Source: Ornithinibacillus salinisoli
GTDB taxonomy: Bacteria > Bacillota > Bacilli > Bacillales > Amphibacillaceae
Strand: one strand, 5' to 3'
Length of the DNA: 64,000 nt
Assembly (NCBI RefSeq): GCF_042682545.1
Contig: NZ_JBHUHQ010000013.1
Shown here: piece by piece, positions 25,925-32,949 of the stretch
Layout: the number at the start of each line of letters is the position of its first letter
Numbering within the stretch: the first letter of the stretch is position 1
Program-made: the position numbers and the translations under genes
Notes under the pieces: model-generated
Databases searched by the model: none
What the model saw: the letters and a program-made list of their open reading frames with translations, nothing else
Told to the model about the DNA's origin: nothing

Positions 25925-26028
25925 GAAATACACTTCGCTTTCCGCGGGCGGCTGGTGAGCCTCCTCGTGCTACGCACTGTGGGGTCTCACCGATGCCTCT
26001 CCTCCCGCCCGGAGTCTACGTGTATTTC
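25925..26028. repeat. Dispersed foldable repeat, copy A (about 104 nt)
   Basis: Ends are the perfect 9-nt inverted repeat GAAATACAC/GTGTATTTC. An inner arm pair GGTGAG/CTCACC leads to a GTGC-TAC-GCAC tip. A 68-nt stretch (25930-25997) matches copy B (63739-63806) at 65 positions. One of the three differences keeps stem pairing as a G-T pair. Confidence 0.85.
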
Positions 26029-26142
26029 TTCCGCTAGAATAGTGCATTACAACTTCATGACATGTATTGATAGAAGAGCCTCACTAAATGTTGATAGCAT
26101 GGGTTACTACCACTCCATAAGCAGAGAACCACCATCAGTGTA

Positions 26143-26472
26143 GGCAGAATACGTAGACTCCTCGAAAATATAAATCAATTTTCTTCGTGCGATGCAATGC
26201 TGCCGTAGCATTCCTTGGGCCTGCGATTACTCGGCCCACCGAAAACATTTGTCCTGCGGGAACAGCACGTGTCCGAAGAACCCGGAGATGCGCCTGCGTC
26301 TTCTAGTTACGCTCCGAAGCATGCTTCCTCGGCGCAAGGGAACGAAGAAGCATATTCGAGAAGTACCATGGCTGAGGCCGTGCCCGCGGCAAAGTAGACA
26401 CTGTAAAAGCGACCTAAAGGAGCTTGAACAGATGTCGCACTTGTGCTGGAAGTAAAAGCGAAGTATTCTGCC
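26143..26472. repeat. Nested insert with 10-bp inverted ends inside copy A
   Basis: GGCAGAATAC (26143-26152) and GTATTCTGCC (26463-26472) are perfect inverted ends. Compared with copy B, where ACCATCAG is followed directly by CGAAGTATTCTG (63881-63900), copy A carries about 320 extra nt (26139-26458) between the same two sequences. The insert is GC-rich and holds no convincing gene. Confidence 0.6.
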
Positions 26473-26719
26473 GGAGTGGTTGTATAGCAATCCCTTCGAA
26501 ATGTGTGAAAGAAAGTAAATCCTAGCGAAAGTTACTGCACATTTTCCATCAACTATGAATTTAAGGTTCTACCGTTGAAAAAATACATTCTATACTTTCT
26601 ATCATGTATTCGCTCGTCCATAGAGTGAAAAGATTAAGTTATGTCCGAGCCTCATACTATTTAAGGATTAATAAAATTCTTGATTCTACCGATATATAAA
26701 GCAAGAAAGACAGGTGTCC

Positions 26720-27508
26720 ATGATGAAAAAGCAATCCATAGCAAATTTAAAACAGTTATTTCGAACAGATAACATAGACGATAAACTCTTACAGGAATTA
26801 AAAAAAGATAACCGAAAAGGTGTTCAGATGCTAATTGAAGGCTATGAAAAGCAAAAAATAAAAGAACAAGCATTAGAATTGGCCTTTGAAGAGATGTGTT
26901 TTTATGAGAATCATCATTATGCGAGTGGATGCAGATATATTGCCGGAGTTGATGAGGCTGGTCGTGGCCCTTTAGCAGGTCCTGTGGTTGCAGCTGCAGT
27001 TATTTTACCGCAAGATTTTAGATTAATAGGGTTGAATGACTCTAAACAACTTAATGAAACACAAAGAAATGCATTTTTTACAATTATTAAGGAAAATGCA
27101 GTTAGTTTTGGGATATCAATCGTAACTAATCAACAGATAGATGATATCAATATCCTTGAAGCTACGAAGCTAGCAATGCGAGATGCTATTTCTCAATTAA
27201 ATCCCATTGCAGACCATGTACTAATTGATGCTGTAGAATTGGATGGATTAACATGTTCATCTGAGGCAATTATTAAAGGTGATTCGAAAAGTATATCTAT
27301 TGCTGCCGCAAGTGTGTTAGCAAAGGTAACACGAGATAGGATTATGAAAGATATACATACGGAATATCCAGTATATGATTTTCAATCCAATATGGGGTAT
27401 GGAACGAAACACCATATGGATAATTTGAAAAAATATGGTGCATCTCCTTATCATCGTGAATCTTTTTCTCCTGTTCGAAATGTAATGCTAGATGATATAA
27501 ATGAGTGA
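26720..27508 (+). CDS. rnhB: Ribonuclease HII
   Basis: Cleaves RNA in RNA-DNA hybrids and starts ribonucleotide excision from DNA. The catalytic block GVDEAGRGPLAGPVVAAAVIL (about 74-94) holds the first Asp and Glu, LIDAVEL the third acid, and SKSISIAAASVLAKVTRD the family motif; the GYGTKHH segment follows. A roughly 70-residue N-terminal extension is normal in Bacillus RnhB. The ATG at 26720 (262 residues) follows a short AGGTG; ATG 26723 is equally possible. It begins just after the repeat block. Confidence 0.95.
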   Translation: MMKKQSIANLKQLFRTDNIDDKLLQELKKDNRKGVQMLIEGYEKQKIKEQALELAFEEMCFYENHHYASGCRYIAGVDEAGRGPLAGPVVAAAVILPQDFRLIGLNDSKQLNETQRNAFFTIIKENAVSFGISIVTNQQIDDINILEATKLAMRDAISQLNPIADHVLIDAVELDGLTCSSEAIIKGDSKSISIAAASVLAKVTRDRIMKDIHTEYPVYDFQSNMGYGTKHHMDNLKKYGASPYHRESFSPVRNVMLDDINE

Positions 27509-27541
27509 ATAGTGAATGAATAGATGGGTGGCGTTACTTGA

Positions 27542-29314
27542 ATGAGTATACAGCAAATTAATGGAAATCGCATGACAAAAACGACAGAATCAATACAGCC
27601 GTTAAGAACCGGTCAAATTGTACAAGGTAAAATAATTAAACTTTTTCCAAATAATAAAGCGCAAATACAACTTGGCTCCAGACAACTTGTTGCACAATTA
27701 GAAGCTTCCCTAACGGTTGGATCCAATTACCACTTTCAAGTAAAAGCAACAGATTCACTCATTCACTTGCGTGTACTAGGTCATCAATTACAACAGAAGG
27801 ATCGGTTAAACACACTCCAACTATTGGAACAATTAGGATTTAGAACGACTAATACTAATATTTCATTTGTTCAATTACTTCTAAAAGAGAAAATACCATT
27901 TGATAGAGGGCAATTAGCACAAGCATTACAATTGTTTGAAGGAGCTGGAAATCATCCACAAGCAGTACAAATTATAAAGGGTATGATTCAAAATCGTCTA
28001 CCTTTGTCAGACTCCGTTTTTCAAGCACTATTAACTAAAAATACAAACAATTTTTCTGAAGCAATGAAATCTCTATCCCTATCGTTACATAATGGTATTC
28101 AAAAAACAGATTTACAACAGAACCTATTGAATAGACTAACGCAATTGACGGTACCACCAATGGGAGAAAGGTCTGGGCTTGTAAAACAGATAGTATCAGA
28201 TTTTACAACCAATTCCCCATCTGTGTTAAATGTGTTGAAAGCTGCAGGAGGAGTAAGTCATTCGGTAGAATTTTCGCAGTGGAAAGATAGTTGGGAAGCA
28301 TTTATGAAACAGAAAAATGTATCTACTAATTTGTTGAATAGCCCAAGTACAACGGAGAAACTACCATATCAACTACAATCAACAGAAGTTAATACAAGGT
28401 TGGAGCACCTTGCCCAGAATAAACATGGACTTCAAGCAGCAGCTAGTGAACTATTACAAAAATGGGAGAGATCCCTCAGTCAAGCGATTAATCGGGAAAC
28501 ACCTATGACAAACCAATCTTTTGAACAAATACGTAATGATTTAACCAAAAATCTATCTCCATTATTACAAAAGGACCAACAAATACCAATACAGAATACT
28601 GGTGCCGCATTACGACAATTGTTTACACAATTACAGACGTTGTCTAATGAACTAACGTTTCGTACAATCGATCAGATCTTAACCAATTTAAGTACTCCAA
28701 AAGATCAGTTTTTAAGTCAACTAAATCAGGTGTTATCTAGTACAGGTCTTTCTTATGAAAGTAGCATAGGAAATGAAAATCCTGAAAAGCAATTACAGAC
28801 GATTAAGTCGATGCTCATTCAAATGATTCAACAAACAGATGGAGCTGTACAAGATAATTCCAGGCAACTTCTACATTATATAAATGGAATGCAGCTACAA
28901 TCTGTAAATGAAACAATGAACATACTTCAAGCTAACTTAACTATCCCAGCAGAAAAACTAGGGTTAGCAAAAGATATACAACTAGAATTTGAAGGGAAAA
29001 AAACGGAATCTGGTGAAATAAACCCTGATTTTTGTCGGATTCTATTTTATTTGGAATTAGCAAATGTTAAAGAAACAATAATTGATATGTACATTCAAAA
29101 ACGCGCCGTATCCATTACGATATTTAATGATCATTTAGATATAAGTAATCTGTCGAATCCATTGAAGCCTTTACTACGAAAAGGGTTAGAAGGGTTGGAT
29201 TATCAACTATCTACTATTTCTTTTAAACCTTTAAAGCAGAACAGTGAACCTCAAATTGATCCGTCTTATATAAAACAGCCATTATCTTATCAAGGAGTTG
29301 ACTACCGAATATGA
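27542..29314 (+). CDS. ylqG: YlqG-like protein with a FliK-type C-terminal domain
   Basis: 590-residue Gln/Asn/Ser/Thr-rich protein without a signal peptide or membrane segment. It begins with a small beta-rich part (residues about 20-80, GQIVQGKIIKLFPNNKAQIQLGSRQLVAQLE), has a long low-complexity helical middle, and ends (about 470-580) in a domain whose strand pattern resembles the flagellar hook-length control (FliK) C-terminal domain. Its stop overlaps the start of ylqH, an FlhB-like protein, by 4 nt. I infer a flagellar or export-related substrate-specificity pair, but function is not established. Confidence 0.75.
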   Translation: MSIQQINGNRMTKTTESIQPLRTGQIVQGKIIKLFPNNKAQIQLGSRQLVAQLEASLTVGSNYHFQVKATDSLIHLRVLGHQLQQKDRLNTLQLLEQLGFRTTNTNISFVQLLLKEKIPFDRGQLAQALQLFEGAGNHPQAVQIIKGMIQNRLPLSDSVFQALLTKNTNNFSEAMKSLSLSLHNGIQKTDLQQNLLNRLTQLTVPPMGERSGLVKQIVSDFTTNSPSVLNVLKAAGGVSHSVEFSQWKDSWEAFMKQKNVSTNLLNSPSTTEKLPYQLQSTEVNTRLEHLAQNKHGLQAAASELLQKWERSLSQAINRETPMTNQSFEQIRNDLTKNLSPLLQKDQQIPIQNTGAALRQLFTQLQTLSNELTFRTIDQILTNLSTPKDQFLSQLNQVLSSTGLSYESSIGNENPEKQLQTIKSMLIQMIQQTDGAVQDNSRQLLHYINGMQLQSVNETMNILQANLTIPAEKLGLAKDIQLEFEGKKTESGEINPDFCRILFYLELANVKETIIDMYIQKRAVSITIFNDHLDISNLSNPLKPLLRKGLEGLDYQLSTISFKPLKQNSEPQIDPSYIKQPLSYQGVDYRI

Positions 29315-29592
29315 TAGAAAAAAGGCAGAAAGCCGCTGCGCTTCAATATGATCCCAATCGTGAAAGTGTACCTAAGGTAACGGCAAATGGAAAAGGGCTA
29401 ATTGCTGAAAATATTATCGAAAAAGCAAAAATGAATGATGTTCCTATTATCGAAGACCCTTCCTTAGTAGAATTGCTAGCAGAATTAAATATAAATGAAA
29501 AAATACCCCAGGAGCTATACCAGGCAGTAGCTGAAGTATTTGCATTTATCTATCATACGGATCAACAATTGAATGATGAAGAAAAAAACTAA
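29311..29592 (+). CDS. ylqH: YlqH, FlhB C-terminal-domain-like protein (FlhX type)
   Basis: 93-residue protein that aligns with the last 90 residues of the FlhB encoded at 55403-56485: AAALQYDPNRESVPKVTANGKG matches FAIAIKYDEEKASAPYVVAKG, and IPQELYQAVAEVFAFIY matches IPEEFYQAVAEILAYVY. It has no membrane part and lacks the NPTH cleavage site, so it corresponds to FlhB after cleavage. Such stand-alone FlhB-like proteins (FlhX, FhlB) are known in other bacteria. It is translationally coupled to ylqG. Confidence 0.85.
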   Translation: MIEKRQKAAALQYDPNRESVPKVTANGKGLIAENIIEKAKMNDVPIIEDPSLVELLAELNINEKIPQELYQAVAEVFAFIYHTDQQLNDEEKN

Positions 29593-29622
29593 CAAATAAA
29601 TGACATTATTGTTCTACAATTC

Positions 29623-29651
29623 TTGTTATATTTTTCATTTTTTAATACAAT
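29623..29651 (+). promoter_or_regulatory. SigA-type promoter of sucCD
   Basis: TTGTTA (29623-29628), 17-nt spacer, TACAAT (29646-29651), 34 nt before the sucC start. Confidence 0.65.
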
Positions 29652-29685
29652 GGTAATGCAGTGAATTTTGATGGGAGGACAAAGC

Positions 29686-30846
29686 ATGAACATTCATGAA
29701 TATCAAGGCAAAGAAATTTTGCGCAACTATGGTGTAAAGGTACCAAATGGATATGTAGCATACACAGTGGAAGAAGCTGTCGAATCTGCTGAGAAATTAG
29801 GATCACAAGTTTCAGTAGTAAAAGCACAAATCCATGCTGGTGGCCGTGGTAAAGCAGGTGGAGTAAAGGTTGCAAAAAATCTAGATGAAGTTCGTACATA
29901 TGCAAATGAGATTCTAGGTAAAACCCTTGTTACACATCAAACAGGTCCAGAAGGAAAAGAAGTTAAACGCTTACTTATTGAAGAAGGCTGTGACATTCAG
30001 AAAGAATATTATGTCGGGCTAGTATTAGACCGTGCAACTTCACGAGTTGTTATGATGGCATCTGAAGAGGGCGGTACAGAAATTGAAGAAGTAGCAGAAA
30101 AAACTCCTGAAAAAATATTTAAAGAAGTAATTGATCCAGTAGTAGGGTTATCAGGGTACCAAGCTCGTAGACTAGCATTTAACATAAATATACCAGATGA
30201 ATTAATTGGTAAAGCGGTTAAATTTATGACGAGTCTATATCAAGCATTTGTGGAAAAAGATTGCTCTATTGCAGAAATAAATCCACTTGTTACTACAGGT
30301 GATGGGGAAGTGCTTGCATTAGATGCGAAATTAAATTTCGATGATAACGCTTTATATCGTCAAAAAGACGTTTTCGAATTACGTGATTTAGATGAAGAAG
30401 ATGAAAAAGAAATTGAAGCATCTAAATATGACCTTAGCTATATATCCTTAGATGGAAATATTGGCTGTATGGTAAACGGAGCAGGGCTTGCGATGTCTAC
30501 AATGGACATCATTAAGCACTATGGTGGCGACCCAGCAAACTTCCTTGATGTTGGGGGCGGCGCAACAGCTGAAAAAGTAACAGAAGCATTTAAAATCATT
30601 TTGTCCGATTCCAATGTAAAAGGAATTTTTGTGAACATTTTCGGTGGAATCATGAAATGTGATGTCATTGCTGAAGGTGTAGTAGAGGCTACAAAACAAG
30701 TAGGTCTTGAAATTCCACTTGTTGTACGTTTAGAAGGAACAAATGTTGATTTAGGTAAAAAGATTCTTGATGAATCTGGCCTAAATATTACATCAGCAGG
30801 ATCTATGGCTGATGGAGCAGAAAAAATAGTTTCCTTAGTAAAATAA
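29686..30846 (+). CDS. sucC: Succinyl-CoA synthetase (ADP-forming), beta subunit
   Basis: TCA-cycle enzyme subunit with the ATP-grasp fold. The N-terminus MNIHEYQGKEILRNYGVKVP, the nucleotide-binding region HAGGRGKAGGVKV (about 46-58) and the CoA/phosphate loop VNIFGGIMKCDVIAEGV (about 311-327) are intact in 386 residues. The start at 29686 has GGGAGGAC about 8 nt upstream. sucD follows after 38 nt. Confidence 0.97.
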   Translation: MNIHEYQGKEILRNYGVKVPNGYVAYTVEEAVESAEKLGSQVSVVKAQIHAGGRGKAGGVKVAKNLDEVRTYANEILGKTLVTHQTGPEGKEVKRLLIEEGCDIQKEYYVGLVLDRATSRVVMMASEEGGTEIEEVAEKTPEKIFKEVIDPVVGLSGYQARRLAFNINIPDELIGKAVKFMTSLYQAFVEKDCSIAEINPLVTTGDGEVLALDAKLNFDDNALYRQKDVFELRDLDEEDEKEIEASKYDLSYISLDGNIGCMVNGAGLAMSTMDIIKHYGGDPANFLDVGGGATAEKVTEAFKIILSDSNVKGIFVNIFGGIMKCDVIAEGVVEATKQVGLEIPLVVRLEGTNVDLGKKILDESGLNITSAGSMADGAEKIVSLVK

Positions 30847-30884
30847 GTTGATATTACGTAAAAAGATAGAAAGGACGGACGAAA

Positions 30885-31787
30885 ATGAGTGTATTTATAA
30901 ATAAAGATACAAAAGTAATTGTTCAAGGTATTACTGGTGGTACAGCTAAATTCCATACAAAACAAATGCTTGAATATGGTACAAAAATCGTAGGTGGTGT
31001 AACACCTAAAAAAGGTGGTACGGAAGTAGAAGGGGTTCCAGTTTTCAATACAGTGCAAGATGCTGTAGCGAAAACGGGAGCGAATGCATCCGTAATCTAT
31101 GTTCCTGCTCCATTTGCAGCTGATGCTATTCTAGAAGCGGTAGATGCCGAGCTAGATCTTGTTATTTGTATTACAGAGCATATCCCAGTAATGGATATGG
31201 TAAAAGTAAAACGTTATATGGAAGGTAAAAAGACTCGACTTGTAGGACCTAACTGCCCTGGTGTTATTACACCTGAAGAATGTAAAATTGGTATTATGCC
31301 TGGTTACATCCATAAAAAAGGACATATTGGTGTTGTTTCACGTTCTGGAACCTTAACATATGAAGCAGTACATCAATTATCAGAAGCTGGATTCGGTCAG
31401 TCTACAGCTGTAGGTATCGGTGGAGACCCTGTAAATGGTACAGATTTCATCGATGTACTGAAAGCATTTAACGAGGATCCTGAAACAGAAGCAGTAATCA
31501 TGATTGGTGAAATTGGTGGTACTGCGGAAGAAGAAGCGGCAGAATGGGTTAAAGCAAATATGAAGAAACCTGTTGTTGGATTCATTGGTGGCGCAACGGC
31601 ACCTCCAGGAAAACGCATGGGACATGCCGGAGCTATTATTTCTGGTGGTAAAGGTACTGCAGAAGAAAAAATCCGTGTCATGAATGAATGTGGTATCCAA
31701 GTAGCTGAAACTCCAGCAGTTATGGGAGAAACAATGATTAAAGTATTAGAAGAAAATGATTTAGTAGCAAAGTGTAAAACTCATTAA
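30885..31787 (+). CDS. sucD: Succinyl-CoA synthetase, alpha subunit
   Basis: CoA-binding and phosphorylated subunit of the TCA-cycle enzyme. The CoA-binding Rossmann part begins DTKVIVQGITGGTAKFHT; the phosphorylated active-site histidine is H247 in GHAGAIISGG. The 300-residue length is standard. It forms an operon with sucC. Confidence 0.97.
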   Translation: MSVFINKDTKVIVQGITGGTAKFHTKQMLEYGTKIVGGVTPKKGGTEVEGVPVFNTVQDAVAKTGANASVIYVPAPFAADAILEAVDAELDLVICITEHIPVMDMVKVKRYMEGKKTRLVGPNCPGVITPEECKIGIMPGYIHKKGHIGVVSRSGTLTYEAVHQLSEAGFGQSTAVGIGGDPVNGTDFIDVLKAFNEDPETEAVIMIGEIGGTAEEEAAEWVKANMKKPVVGFIGGATAPPGKRMGHAGAIISGGKGTAEEKIRVMNECGIQVAETPAVMGETMIKVLEENDLVAKCKTH

Positions 31788-31794
31788 TTAACAT

Positions 31795-31826
31795 AGGAGC
31801 CTAAAGGTGATAACCTTTAGGTTCCT
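31795..31826 (+). terminator. Hairpin after sucD (terminator-like, weak T tract)
   Basis: 14-nt arms (31795-31808 and 31813-31826) with one G-T mismatch pair and a GATA loop. The tail is ACATTTAAAT, not a T run, so efficiency is doubtful. Confidence 0.55.
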
Positions 31827-31843
31827 ACATTTAAATAAAGGAA

Positions 31844-32755
31844 GTGATTTATCTGAAAGCTATACGAATGAAGTTAATCCATCTTCATCAATGTCGTGGT
31901 ATTACACGTCGAACCATTCGAAAAATTCTCCAGTTTGATCCCTCTTTAAAAGCAATCTACAATTTATCATCCACGAAGATAAGTAATATGGTAAATATAC
32001 CGATGAAGAACGCTACACAATTTCATCAAGACCTCCACAATGAAAAGTTATTCAACCAAATTATTCAAGATAGTAGCAGATATACCATCATTTCAATAGT
32101 TGACGAAAACTACCCTTTTATGTTAAAAACAATTAAAGATGCTCCACTTGTCATCTATGCAATAGGGGATACGACTATTTTAGACGAAAAACCATCACTT
32201 AGTGTAATTGGAACGAGAAACCCATCTAACGAAGCAATGGCAAAATTAGCCCTCATTGTAAAACCGATTGTCAAGGAAGGCTGGGTCATAATTAGTGGGA
32301 TGGCAAAAGGAATCGATAGTTTTGCCCATCGGTTATCTCTTGCCGAACATGGAAAAACAGTAGCTGTTCTAGGTGGTGGATTTCAACATATCTATCCGAG
32401 GCAAAATTTCGGACTTTTTAAACAAATGGAAAAAGATGGTTTAGTATTATCGGAATATCCTCCAAATGTTTCTCCAAAACCTTTTCATTTTCCGGAAAGG
32501 AATAGAATTATAAGTGGTTTAAGTTTTGGAACATTAGTCATTGAAGCAATGGAGAAAAGCGGAACATTAATTACCGTTGACCAAGCCCTTGATCAAGGAA
32601 GAGAGGTATATGCTGTACCTGGATCACCACTCATTCCCCAAACGAAAGGCTGCCATCAAATGATTCAAGATGGCGCAAAGCTTGTATCTACTTCGACAGA
32701 TCTACTTGAAGATTGGGAGATCATAGGAGAGAATTGGAAGTCATTACGTATATAA
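31844..32755 (+). CDS. dprA: DNA processing protein DprA (Smf)
   Basis: Loads RecA onto incoming single-stranded DNA during natural transformation. The Rossmann-like core shows VIGTRNPSNEA, ISGMAKGIDSFAH, VLGGGFQHIYPRQN and FPERNRIISGLS, all family motifs, in 303 residues. The start is uncertain: the GTG at 31844 lies only 2 nt after AAAGGA, so a non-standard downstream codon (for example CTG 31853) may be used instead. The presence of dprA alone does not show competence. It precedes topA as in Bacillus. Confidence 0.93.
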   Translation: MIYLKAIRMKLIHLHQCRGITRRTIRKILQFDPSLKAIYNLSSTKISNMVNIPMKNATQFHQDLHNEKLFNQIIQDSSRYTIISIVDENYPFMLKTIKDAPLVIYAIGDTTILDEKPSLSVIGTRNPSNEAMAKLALIVKPIVKEGWVIISGMAKGIDSFAHRLSLAEHGKTVAVLGGGFQHIYPRQNFGLFKQMEKDGLVLSEYPPNVSPKPFHFPERNRIISGLSFGTLVIEAMEKSGTLITVDQALDQGREVYAVPGSPLIPQTKGCHQMIQDGAKLVSTSTDLLEDWEIIGENWKSLRI

Positions 32756-32800
32756 ACTATGTTGTTGGGTCTTTATTTGGTAAAACATATAACAGTATGT

Positions 32801-32829
32801 TTGACAAAAGTGATGTATATATTTAATAT
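32801..32829 (+). promoter_or_regulatory. SigA-type promoter of topA
   Basis: Consensus TTGACA (32801-32806), 17-nt spacer, TAATAT (32824-32829), leaving a leader of about 115 nt. A 7-bp inverted repeat (32783-32789 and 32796-32802) touches the -35 box. Confidence 0.8.
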
Positions 32830-32949
32830 TAGTGAAGATTTCTATAATGAAAAAGATTTACGAATCATAATGATATTAATACCTTAATAATGAAGAGATT
32901 TAGGAGACATTGTTGTTTCTAAAATGCAACCTCAATTGGAGGAGAATTT

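Larger units (their letters stand above)
25720..26651. mobile_element. Composite repeat block with inverted ends between rbgA and rnhB
   Basis: A gene-free block bounded by GGCTGGGACA (25720-25729) and its inverted copy TGTCCGAGCC (26642-26651), 9 of 10 matching. Near-identical AT-rich 15-16-nt strings flank it (25705-25719 and 26659-26674), a possible target duplication. Inside are the foldable repeat (25925-26028), a nested insert (26143-26472) and the right end of the same family as the copy near 63.7 kb. Base composition is visibly richer in GC than the neighbouring genes in the middle. No transposase or plausible protein is encoded. I infer a non-autonomous, partly decayed repeat cluster. 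Confidence 0.6.

Noticed and set aside
25871..26490. Open reading frames of 60-90 codons on both strands inside the repeat block
   Set aside because: They overlap each other in several frames, lack ribosome binding sites, cross the repeat boundaries and encode Cys/Arg/Ser-rich sequences typical of GC-rich non-coding DNA.
30519..31058. 179-codon open frame antisense to sucC and sucD
   Set aside because: It lies wholly opposite two intact conserved genes, has Cys/Phe/Thr-rich composition of antisense reading and no start signals.
32860..32895. Fur-box-like ATCATAATGATAT stretch upstream of topA
   Set aside because: It is short, imperfect and downstream of the promoter; AT-rich chance similarity is more likely.
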